Shown piece after piece: positions 1 through 10,951 of a stretch of DNA of 64,000 nucleotides (position 1 is the first letter of the stretch; every line of letters begins with the position of its first letter). Made by a program: the position numbers and the translations under genes. Origin of the DNA: Spongospora subterranea (taxonomy: Eukaryota > Endomyxa > Phytomyxea > Plasmodiophorida > Plasmodiophoridae); NCBI GenBank assembly GCA_900404475.1, contig OUQQ01000140.1:1-64000 (forward strand), written 5' to 3'. Below the pieces are notes generated by a model. It searched no databases, was not told the origin of the DNA, and was given only the letters and a program-made list of their open reading frames with translations.

Positions 1-346
1 TATTGTGTGTAAATAGCATCTATAGTAATCCACCTGACCAGTGTATACCGATGTATGTTACAGATACCATGAGTTCGGTTAAACTGTTATGAACCGGAAA
101 TAATGAAGTTGAGAGATGTAGACGAGGAAGAGGCTAGAGAAGGAGGACACTATAACGAGGGAGAGAGACGAAGATGGAAGCTAGAGGAATCGGGACGAAG
201 ACGGGAACCAAATCGATTCAAAAACGGCGTTAACCGATTCGGTTTCCACGACACAGTGTGTACTGTAGTAGGATAGATAAGTATGTAACGTGACAATCAC
301 CTGGATGATGCCTTGATAGGTTACGCCTGCTGACAGCTTTTTCAAT
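1..346. other. Intergenic, nothing recognised
   Basis: Purine-rich sequence on the plus strand (GA-rich from about 100 to 210). I see no supported coding exon, RNA gene or repeat here. Confidence 0.5.
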
Positions 347-1386
347 TTATTTGCAAAGAGTAAATAAATCGATGACAGATGAATAGTCAGCGTCTGGGAT
401 CATATTGGATAGGATCGGATCGCGACATCGCTTGCATTCAACACCGAAATGGACATTATTATAATCATCGAAAACGACACCAGGCAGCGCCGACACCTGA
501 TTGAGGGCACAACAGCACATAGTTGCGATTATAGAACACGACAATGACGGCCTATACGCTAGTTGCATGCGTTCTATGGCGATAACGCGAAAGCGCGTCA
601 GCAAAGGTATCACGATACATGCATAAGCGTAAGGTAGAGCGCGGATCAGGTGAAATGCGCAATTGTAGTTACAAGTTACAAGTGCGATCGCCAATGGACG
701 CGTGGATGGAGCGAGCGCCAACTGCGGACGATTCTGGGACAGATCGAACAAACGCTGGCACTCATCCAGTGCCCTGGCGTACGCTGTCCTTGAATTGGCG
801 GTGCTAGACCAGTCGAAGACGTAATGGTTGGAGGAAGGAGTTGCATCAGATTCGCAACTAACATCTCTGGAGGACACGATTGCAACACTACCATTTGACC
901 TGCAGACGGTGGAAGCTTTGACGTGTGATGAGTGATATTGCCGATTGAAACTGAATGTGGTAGAATACCTGAATCATTACAGTACGGAATATAGCTAATG
1001 CAGTCAGCAAGAAGATCATCGTTCATAACACCATCGAAATCAGCACAAGATGACAGTAAATCGCGTGATATGGCGTGGAATTGAATCTGGGCAAGAATCA
1101 ATGGGGCAATCAATGGGGACTTAGACAGGCGTTGTCGTGCAATTTCTTGGCGGATCTGCCGTAATCGATCGATCGCGTATAGATAGCGTTGGAAAATGGA
1201 AATATTGGACAGAGCAATGGCGCAGATGAGGACGTGATCTTGGTCTGACGAGAGTTCATTTATAGGTCTTGCTGGTTCATCATGATCCAGTCTACGCCCT
1301 GCAGCGGGGCGCCTATACGCTCTGATTATGGGATTCGGTCCATGTCGGCAGCCACCTTTGGAAAACAACCTCTCTATTTCGCTCAT
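347..1386 (-). CDS. Unidentified protein, probably two or more exons
   Basis: I do not recognise this protein. Two long minus-strand frames overlap. One runs from an ATG at 1386 down to about 900 and is predicted helical (IFQRYLYAIDRLRQIRQEI near residues 60-80). The second is open from about 877 to 347 and has a protein-like stretch (ALDECQRLFDLSQNRPQLAL). The most likely reading is one gene that changes frame through a small intron near 850-900, where GT and AG sites exist, but I could not fix the junction. The last third, with many Cys and aromatic residues, may be intron or non-coding. No domain, signal peptide or clear membrane segment is assigned. The plus-strand frames across the same DNA look like shadows. 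Confidence 0.4.
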
Positions 1387-1499
1387 TCCATCTACAGCCC
1401 AGTTTTGCCAAACCTCGGCGTTTGTTCTCGAAGTCCGTCCCGGTGTGGCGCAGGAAAAGCCCTTTCAAGTTATGAGGCTTTTTTCCTGTGCTCAATACA

Positions 1500-4400
1500 A
1501 TATTCTATTCCTAAACGTAGTAGTTATATGCTTTCGACAGGATGGTAATTGCTTCAGCAACACTTTTTTCTCGCAAAACCCATCTCAGTTCTCAGCAACC
1601 TATCCTCAGCAACACTTTAATTTTCAACAACAACGTACAGCAAAGTCTTCAATTCTTCATTTAGTTCTCAACAACCCCAAAAAAACCCTAACCCTCAATT
1701 TTCAACAATAACTTTTTCTATTCTTGAATTTTCAAATCTATCGTAATCTGTTCATTTTCTTTAGTTTTCGACATGTTTCTATTCTTGATGTCAGGATTAA
1801 GGTCACTTCGTTGATTCTAAAGCAATTACCTGGTGCCATTCTCGAAACATGTGTCTGGTTGCCGGGGTTCAATATGCGCGAATGGTTTCCGAACCCAAAA
1901 ATTTTGGATACATCTACATCAACCGTAATCCCTCTTGGCTCTATCTGCGTTCGTTGTCAACCCAAAAACCTTGGCCATGTGATAATCGGCATGCTTCCTG
2001 CAAACTCGACCATGATAAAATGATATTTGTCATTTATAATGATCTTGTCATTTTTTATCCTTGATCGCTTACACCCTGTTGGTTGTGATCTTGATTTACA
2101 ATGTTTTGCTACTGCCTTTGTTGTCTTTACTCCTATTCGAAGCTACCAATTCAACTGTAATGGCGTGTTTGCATTTTAACGCGGTCTGTATTATTTTGGA
2201 GATTTGTCTGGTTGTATAATGTCATCAGGTCAATCTGACGCTCTCGTGTGGAAACTGCATCTTTTCAAAGCCAAATCACCTGACCCTTGTCAAAACACTG
2301 ACGTACAATAGGTCTTTTGTGCGGCTGCATGGGTATCATCTTCCACTCCTTGTTTTGCAATACAGATTGCTCCGCAACTCAAGCTTTTTCTCATGCTCCC
2401 CTTCGAAAAGCCGCCGATTGCATTCTTATGGAGATGGGCTGCCCGTTCCAAACTGTCATTGTCCCATGAAAGACCAGCCGATCCTAACAGGTCTGGTTCC
2501 TTGTTTGTTTACTGATACTAGTATGGACTTTTGGATGATTGTGATTACCCAAAACCTGTTCAAGAATTGAAATGTTCCGAGTAGAGAGCAGCCGTATCAA
2601 CTGCTTACTTTCTGTTTATTGAAAGGCCCTTCTGCGAATTGCCCCGTATCTGAGAAGGACGCTCATCCAGTTCAATACGCTGTTCGTTGTTTTGTTTATC
2701 TCCTGTGCATTGATAAATATTCGTTTTCGTACTTCCACCGACTACCGAGACGTAATTTTCTCTATCATCATGAACATTTTTCGCCTATTGAACCGATATT
2801 TTCTGGAAAAAGTTCATTGTTTTTTTGTAAATCTAAGTATGAAAGCTATTTGGTGACGAAACGCTTGAACGCAATCGTTTTCCGTCTGTGGATTTTCCTG
2901 TTTTCATATTTGTGCGTCGCGTTACAGTTGGCATCATTCCACCCCTGCAGTATTCAGTTTTCTGATGTTTTTTTCTATTCATTCCAACTGGGTCTCGGTT
3001 AACAATTAACGCTCCAAATTCATTGATTAGAACGAAGTCTGCTTATTTTAATCTCGCTGTATATGTCTTCTTCCTGACGTTGTTCCGTATTTTGTTATCT
3101 TCGTAATGTGGTCTTTCTGGATTTCACCATGTTAAAGCTCCTCGTTCAAAAAAAGCTTTTCTGGAGTGGACTGGCCACGGATGTTTCTACGCTTTTGCAA
3201 ACTTTGCTTGCTTTGTACTGTAAATATGGCATAGGATGTTGCCCCGAGACAAAGCGGTCTCCATAATCACACTTCTGATCTGAACTGGGCCCTTCATTTG
3301 CATTTCTTAGAGATTGGTCCATCACGTGAGAAGCAATTTGATTTCCGTTTTTTTGTTCGTGATGATATAAGCTATTTTGTTGACTTGTTTCTTTGGGTCA
3401 ATGCTAGAGCTTCTTTTGCTGCAGATTTCTTAATCGATTGGGTCACCCGGTTTGGTATCCCTGCTGTTTTGTTAGTGATGATGACCCTCATTTATCGAAT
3501 TCTCCATTGAAAGCTCATGTCTCAAGCTATGTAAAACTTTTGTTCCGGTCAGAATGCACTATTGAAAATGGCCATATTCCACATGTATCTCTCATTGATC
3601 TTTGGATTTGCATTGATTTGATCGATTGGTCCATTTTTGTCCCGTATATTCGGCTCGCATCGACCGGCTGCCATCAATCTGTTCATGGACCTGTCTGTCT
3701 CATCCTCTCTTGAACCCATCTTCGATCCTGTTATCATCTCTGTCCGCTGATGTTGCCTTGGCTACAAGAGTTTTCTGATTTACAAATCTCGCTTGAATGG
3801 CAACAATGTCTCCATCAATCTCGCTTGTCTCAACGAACTGCAGCAAATCGACAATTGAAGAGTTGTGCCGAGTGCCGAGCTCGTTTTAATTTCGAATCCT
3901 TGGAGAGTGCATCAAAATGTGTTGCGATTTCGCTGGTCTGTTTCGTCTCAAATACTATTACTTTCACATTGAAGCGCTCTTCGTGGCAAAAGATTCGTCT
4001 TAAAATGATTCATTTGATTTCCATTGTCCTCGATGTCGCTTGTATTTGAATTATGAGTTGAATGAAAAAATGTTATATCATGATTATGACTATTAACTCT
4101 TTTTATGATGTTATTAATGTTCGGTTAAATTGTCAAATCAGGAATTGCACGTGGTCCGAATCTGAAACTGTTGGGAACGTTCGCCTTTGTTAAATGAAAA
4201 ACTCAAACTTCTAAGTTCTGTCCGCCTGAATTATGCATGATCCTGAAAATTCAACTGGCCATTGCTCCGTTTCTCCTTTAATCGAAAGAGCGATGTGGCG
4301 TGATGTTTTCTCTTGGTCAATATGAGGTTGCCCCTGATCGCTCACGTGAGCACTGGGTCCGCTGACGGCGGTTGTTGTCACAATTTACATGCGCGTTTTT

Positions 4401-4600
4401 TTCTTTAAGGGTACTTTCTATGGAATTTTCGACTCCTGATTCGTTTTGAGTTGTTCCCCATCCTGTGTTATTGTTATCGAGTTTAACCGATCAAAATCAT
4501 CATAAGACGCCAGCCAGATGGGGTTCATGATTGCTGTGGAAAATACGCAGTTGAGATTCGGTTTTCCCGAGCGCAATTCCCCGAACTAAATTCAAATTTT
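1500..4600. other. T-rich intergenic DNA without a convincing gene
   Basis: About 3.1 kb with strong T enrichment on the plus strand. Several plus frames of 80-130 codons are open, but their translations are dominated by Phe, Ser, Leu and Cys as expected from T-rich sequence, and none shows a domain, a conserved motif or a coherent exon chain. A short AACCCTAACCCTC run at about 1684-1700 resembles a telomere-type repeat but is only two units long. I annotate no gene here. Confidence 0.5.
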
Positions 4601-4659
4601 GAAGGTTCGCACAATTGTTTTGTCGTGACGTTGCCGACCATCCATCCCTTCATGGTGAT

Positions 4660-5307
4660 GCAAAATTATTCAAGACAGCAGGCTTTCAGGCAATAGCTAC
4701 TTTTGTCGTTGACTTCAGCAAAAGCCGGCTTTGGACTGTTGCTTTGCGAAAAGTCGGTATGCAAGCTACAGAAAGAGGTACAAAAATTCCAAGAAGATGT
4801 CACAACCTGGATCAACCGGACACGGCATCACCGACGTGGACCGCAAAAAAATATAACCACCATCGAGCAAAAGCTCGAGTCACTTTGCCCTTATTTCGAT
4901 AAAATGGATCAGGCGTTAGGCCACCGCCAAAATATAACACCGTCCACAATTGTTGAAGTTGTTGGAGTTAGAGCGACTTTTGGAACGAAACGCCTAATTT
5001 TTCATCTGAAGATGGTGCAACTGATGCTTCTTCTAGCGATTCTTCATTAAAAACAGCGCAAGAACAACATTCCGATTTGGATGAAACTATACAGCCAATT
5101 CCCCGACACGCGTTGAAGCGCCAGGCTGATTTCGATTTTTTGATATTGCTCGCCAGGTTGTGACATATTCTTGGAATTTTTGTCCCTCTTTCGGTAGCTT
5201 GCATACCGACTTTTCGCAACGGCAGCAGTCCAGGGCCGGCTTTTGCTGAAGTCAACGACAAAAGCAGCCATTGCCGGAAAGCCTGGCTGTCTTGGATAAT
5301 TTTTGGC
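4660..5307. repeat. Inverted repeat of a gag-like sequence
   Basis: Two arms of about 150 bp, at roughly 4660-4812 and 5153-5307, are inverted copies of each other with scattered differences. Both encode the string LTSAKAG followed by VGMQATERGTKIPR in one frame, once on each strand. The other frame of the left arm reads as a coiled-coil-like segment (LQKEVQKFQEDVTTW), which is the style of a retroelement gag. The spacer of about 340 bp is unique within the window. Whether this is two insertions of one element or a foldback element cannot be settled from sequence alone. Confidence 0.65.
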
Positions 5308-5309
5308 CT

Positions 5310-6600
5310 GAAACCATGGCTTTATTCTGGGCAGCCTTTCCTTCAACCATGGCGAAGTTTCTGGTATTTCAAGAAAACAGATGGCGTTTTGCATCAGCAA
5401 GACGGGATCGGTTGGTCGCCATCGTCACGGCAACACGTCACCGCAATACAATTGTGCGAATCTTCAAAGATTCGGATTTTAAATCCGGAAATTGAGCACG
5501 GGAAAACCAAATCTGCGTATTTTCCACCTATAGGTAACCAGGGCAATCTCGCCATGAAGTGTTTATTTGGTCCACAAAACAAGTACACAAGCAACCCAAC
5601 TTCAAACAGTATGAGAGGTATTAACCACTGTTGGGTCTTCTCTTCCACTTCCCTTTCATCATTGTTATCTTTTCCTCGAATTTTGCCAATTTTTCCGCAC
5701 TTGCTGAAAACCTTGGTCGAACCATTCCTTTTAAGAAACCATTTTTCGTCTTTAACTCTTGTGGCTGTCTTGTGCTCTTTGTTGATTTCTTCTTGGCGCC
5801 GTGCACTGAAATCGGTAGCGATTTCTCAATACTGGTCATGATGTGATGGGCAGCGAATTGGATTTGATATTTGATAACTCTTTCGATTTATTTGATTGCC
5901 TTGCTGGCCGGCGGTGCCTGTAGGCCTGTGTGTCTGCCATCATCAATAAGAGCACCCACAGCCGATTTCTCATATTATGCACTTATAACTGTCAACAAAT
6001 ACGCCAATAAAACCGTCAACTTTGCCAACATTTTCTCAAACTTCAAATCAAATTCGAATGGTTCGTTCTTTGCCCATGATCGTGCCAGCACAATTCCTGA
6101 ATAATTTGCTGTTATCCCGTCATGAAAATTGACCGAAGTCATCAGTTCGGCCAAAATCGCTTTGACATTTTCCAATCTCTTCAACATTGTGGTTTAATCA
6201 AGCGTTCAACTCTTGATTCATTGAACCTAACTCCGTCCACATTCTCCTTAAAGTTAACGTCGAGTAACAAGGTAGAAATTCCGACCAAATCCGTGTTGAG
6301 CATTGATGTTGACAAAATTTAGCTGACCGGGAGGACGAGCACCGACAAATGCTTAAGAGTTAGGAGACAAGTGGATCTGTTGACGAGAATTACCTTCTTG
6401 GCTTCTGGGGTGGCTATAGACATAGAAGGTGTCCGAAGAACGAGACGGAAAATTTCGACATGTTGAGATGGAGTAAGAAGTGATTTGCTCACATTGTTCA
6501 TTAGGCGCTCCACGTCCTGGTCGGAGTTCATCGGCCAAATCAGTTTCCTTGCTCTCCTCGTTGGTTCTCACTCCTCCATCATTGTCATTAGCGACCTGCT
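5310..6600. other. No supported gene; possible repeat remnants
   Basis: Short frames of 65-85 codons are open on both strands (for example a lysine-rich minus frame at 5621-5839), but none has a recognisable domain or splice context. The position between the gag-like inverted repeat and the decayed Ty3/gypsy pol suggests more retroelement debris. That is inference from location. Confidence 0.4.
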
Positions 6601-7480
6601 GTTCAATTATACTATTATATTAATTTCGGGTTCGACTTGATCGCCGTCGTTTCGAACTTTGCGGACCGGACTCAAATTTGTGGTCGTTGAGTGATGGGTT
6701 TATCCGCATAGCCATATCTCTGAGGTCATTCATCTCTACATTATTTTGTTGGAATTGCGTCGTCAAACGCAACGGCCCGAGAGACGAACATTCTTTCCTT
6801 CATTCAATCCAGCAGGTTAAACCCTTTTGACCCGCTGGGTAGCCGAAAAAGATGTACGCTTGATCTCGTCGCTTCTGGCGTTTCTGTTTGGGGAACAGTG
6901 CCCAAACGTGTAAATGTCGGAGATCAGCGCCGGCCCAGAATTCGTAGGAGTATCGATTATCGTTATCCTTTTTGGCCAGCCGGTTCGTGACATGGATGGC
7001 GTACTACACCAATATTCCGTGGGCACTCTGGTGTTGGAACTGCGGCTGAGATAACCTATCTCAAACCCACCCCGATGGGTTACGTCCTGTTGCGTTTTAT
7101 TCTCGGAAATTCACTCCTGCCGAACTGAATCATGAAATGACAAAAAGCTGTTGGTTACTGTGACATCCTTTCACACGTGGCGCTATTCTTGGATGACCAT
7201 ACGTCCCCGAATTTTGTTTTGAGCGACCACAAAAATCTGGAGTGGTTTATGATTAGCAAAACTGTTGAAGCATCGTCAAGCTCGATGGTCTTTATTTTTG
7301 TCTCAATTCAATCGTCATCCGTCACCGGGCCGGATCTCTTTCCCAGAAGCCATCGTACTGTTAGGAGCAGCCCCCGAGGAGATACACAGTAATCAACTGA
7401 CCCAACTGGTACAACAAATGATGGCTGAAGGCCATCATCATTCTCGGGTCCCTAGACTTTCGGATCATGACATCTAGCTG
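6600..7480 (+). mobile_element. Decayed Ty3/gypsy pol (RNase H region)
   Basis: The plus strand carries scattered but ordered pieces of a Ty3/gypsy reverse transcriptase-RNase H. In one frame near 7110-7200 a PAELN-like start is followed by KKLLVTVTSFHTWR, the part just before the RNase H fold. At 7215-7260 comes SDHKNLEWFM, and at 7265-7330 in another frame HRQARWSLFLSQFN, the family hallmark order. The pieces lie in different frames and are broken by stops, so the copy is dead. Upstream RT motifs are not clear. Integrase and LTRs are not visible nearby. Confidence 0.75.
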
Positions 7481-8950
7481 TTCTCAAGATACCTTTTCTT
7501 GACGAAACAGAACACAAAAACAAGCCGTTACGTTTGAGGAGACGCAATTTCAAGAACGTGTAGTCACGAATGACCTCAGAGATGCCAAGGCGGATGGAAC
7601 TCCATGACTTTTAAGTGGCCGACTAGAAGATTTGTTAACAAAGAGTTCCTAACGCCATCTCAGATCGTTGGCGTTGTCAACAAACACATTTATGTTTGTT
7701 CATGATCTGGTCAACAAATGATTCTGCCAATGTACGTGCTCAACATTTGAAGTATTAGGACGATTCCAGACAGGCAATGCCACCTATGCGTTTGAGAATA
7801 TCTCCCTCACGAATGGGGCTTACATTGTCTAGCAAATCACCGATATTCGTAGAAATCTGGATTCAAACGAACCGGACCTCCTCGTTTTCAGGAGAGGATC
7901 TGATTCCTCTGATTCTACTTGAACCAACAACACGACGAGTCATACATGGCGAATTGATAATTGCTGTTTCTATAAAAATACCATTGATCCTGTCTTCCCT
8001 ATCTCCCTCATCTGGCAAATGGAAAATGGAAATACGTTCGATATGAAGGCTGACATACTACCATCAGAATGGGACATTCATTCTGGATAAAACATTTCGC
8101 ATCAGGTGGTAAACAATTCTTGGTACACATTTAATACTTCCTAGCCCTAATTTCAGAAATGAGACGAACAACTCTTTAAAGACAATTGGGTTGTCTTCGT
8201 CATAAAGAATGTAGATGCTCTGTCAGAAGGTTAAGTGCGATCTAATCAACAACCGGTGACAATCAACATAGTAGGGTTGAAGGACTAGCACGACAATCTC
8301 ACAAAGCTGATGTCAACTTCAGACTTTTGTAGAATAGCACACCCGTGAGGTCCAGATTGAGTTTCGGAAAAATCCACCATATTCAATTGCTTTGTCAAAG
8401 ACATAGAGAAGTGTGCTCGTGTTTACAGTACAACTCAGAAACATTGTGAAATTGGCTTCAATTAGTAAATGATGAGAGCACGTCGGCAGACTTATAGGGC
8501 ACACCCACGTACCTATATGTTGAATATTTATCAAACGTCTGTAAAGAGCTACAAAAAAAACGATTGCCAGCCGAATATGTATTATTGGTTTCTCCAGTCC
8601 TTGTCGTAAGGCCCGTTTTCTTCTACTTCCGGCCGCACTGTTCTGTAAAACACTTTGTGTTCCTCTTCTTCCCACTTAAAAAATTCAAAATGGTGACAAG
8701 TTTGTTCAGCAAATATGGAGAGAAGACAGAATGCGAATAAAAGGTGTCAGAATTGTTTTACAATAAACTTGGGGATAAATACTGTTCTCCTCGCGAGCGC
8801 ATCGCCTTCGGCCGATCCAGTGCCACTATTCAGACCGTTGATTTGACCAACACTTCAGACCAGAAGCTATCGCCGCTCATCCTGTCAACCAATTTGCCAA
8901 TGAGCAGACTGCCGGATTCGGTTTCATTCACCCTCGCCCAAATTTCCACG
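7481..8950. other. No supported gene
   Basis: Frames of up to about 118 codons occur (the minus frame 8319-8675 is the longest) but show no domain. The sequence may include the 3' remainder of the preceding retroelement or 5' non-coding DNA of the Sin1 gene. Confidence 0.4.
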
Positions 8951-9099
8951 ACATACCCGCCCAATTACCCACGGTCACATCCACGTTACTCCAGTATCTG
9001 ACAGACGTAAAACCGATGTTGTTAATAGTCGTGAGTGACATGTGACCGATTCTTTGGTGTATGGGGTCAGCGGGAGACCCTAAACCTATTTGTGTGCGC

Positions 9100-10710
9100 A
9101 GTTTTATTCGTAATCTGGTTTTCCTTATCGCCATCTCGACAAAGAGCTGGTGGCCATTTGCCATTCAACACCTTGCTCGATCTGTCCATGATCCGGATTC
9201 CAACGAAACTCTTGGAATCCAAAAAAAGTTCATCACTTGTCGAAACCCATTCTCCGCTGCCAGATTCGCCTGTGATTGGGCCGTCATCTGAGGAAATTGA
9301 TAGAAATGCAGCTGCAGCGTCAACCAGTTCTAGTACATTCAGGAGTTGGCCTGGATCAGCAGCTGCACCATTAGACTTGTCAGAGTTAGTAATCAAACAT
9401 GTTTGCTGTTTTCATTTGCAATCAGGATCACGTTTGCAATTTCTCATAATTTGTTGTGCACGAATATTGATAGATTCAGGTTAACAGTTCAAGCACCGGA
9501 CTGCCATTGTCATTGTGCAGCTTGGTATTGTAACTTTTTTTCTGATAGGTGTCATTTCCTACACAACCTGTCCTTGTTGTTCTTTTTTTTTAGGTCTTTC
9601 ATGATCTGGTACTGATATCGATATTTGAATGTCTCCAGCGATTCGCAGATTCCAGAAACCACGAAGGAAACCTCGTTCGTCAAATGCAGTGTCCAATCCG
9701 CGTCCTCTACAGTTGCGTCATCGTTGACCCGTTCCCTCCTAGATTTACAGGCCCACGGCGCCACTACTGCTACTTCTTCCTCCTCCGACCAGATTGATGT
9801 TTTTATTCACGACATGACTGATACTGTTCGGGTTCCACTCTCGTTTACATTATCTTCGGTTGATGCCATTATCGCCCACCTCAAAGAAAAGTTCCAGCTT
9901 CGAGGTCGCGTTTCGGAATTTGAACTACGTCTTCTTGACGAAGATGACTCGAACGTGCCAGATTTCGACCTGCCTCCACTCGACGCTACTATCGACTTGA
10001 GAAGTTTTGGCGTATCGCGTGTGGCACTTTGCCATCGCCGAAGATCTTCTTCAATGAGCGCCGATTCGTGGGATTCACCGACTTGCCGCCTTATCCGGGT
10101 ATCATTACCGCAAAACGAATGTCACGTCGTACCTTTGCTAGAATCACAGACTTTGCGCGACGTTCTAGACCTGCTATCAAAGAAACGCGTTCGCGAACTC
10201 CCGCCTGTGGATTTCACTTTCTTTTATCAAGGGCGGCGCGACCCGCTTGATTTTGATATGCCCATTGGGGAGCTGTCCGAGGAAGTGCTTGAACTTCGTC
10301 GTAGACCTTCTCAAGATTTTATAATCCTTCCGATGTCGTGCGGCGAGTCACCAAACCCAGATATTTTTCTGTTCACGGATGAGAGTGCGTCGACATACTC
10401 AGAATGGACCGTGCAGAAGACAAATCGCTGGGGCAGAAAACAGATTCGATTGCTGGGTATCGACAGAAATTTCGTCTACAATACGTCCGTCTCAGGTTCG
10501 GTTAAACGGCGATGTCGCCACATTCGCGACGTCGTTGCTGTAAATCTTGTGAAGGAAAAGGCCCGTGGATTCCGCATCCTGTTTCGAAATCTAGAGGCGA
10601 ACGAGATCGTTTCAGTTCATTATCGTGCTCAATCTGAGCTGGAATGCGCCGAGATTGTCGCTAGAATCGATCATCTCAAGTCGTTGATGCCGCCTACATC
10701 TCTGGGTTGA
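9100..10710 (+). CDS. Sin1/MAPKAP1-like TORC2 subunit
   Basis: Sin1 is a core subunit of TOR complex 2 and presents AKT/SGK-type kinases to TOR. The main exon is open to a stop at 10710 and encodes about 360 residues. In order it holds a CRIM-like domain (about residues 58-140, with acidic LRLLDEDD and then FDLPPLD and FGVSRVAL), a Ras-binding-like domain (about 155-232) and a C-terminal Sin1-type PH domain (about 255-355). The open frame begins near 9625, but there is a stop just upstream at 9613 and no good ATG, so at least one earlier exon is needed. An in-frame Ser/Ala-rich stretch at about 9140-9385 is a candidate. The first exon and exact splice sites are unresolved. The gene is convergent with the TFIIIC gene, with 3' ends about 240 bp apart. 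Confidence 0.85.
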
Positions 10711-10951
10711 CATCCGCGACACCGACACCATTTTCAATCTACACCGTTCGTGGTTTAATTTATTATAAATATCCTTTTCAGTCCAACATGGTGCGTTTCT
10801 ACACAAGGGGTTATTTGTTTTCCCCATGAAACCAACGTCACTACCTTTTTCTGAATGCTTGCAATGATGGGCTCTTAAATCGATAAGCCACAGCGATACA
10901 ACTGAAATTAGTTCAGGCAGTACATTGCATACTTCGATAACAGTGTATTAA

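Noticed and set aside
619..807. Plus-strand frame overlapping the left-edge minus gene
   Set aside because: Lies fully inside the better minus-strand frames and has no domain.
1684..1700. AACCCTAACCCTC as a telomere repeat
   Set aside because: Only two units within a T/A/C-rich stretch; not an array.
8319..8675. 118-codon minus frame upstream of Sin1
   Set aside because: No domain, no splice context and ordinary for a sequence of this base composition.
9067..9396. 109-codon minus frame over the Sin1 5' region
   Set aside because: It is the antisense shadow of the Ser/Ala-rich plus frame.
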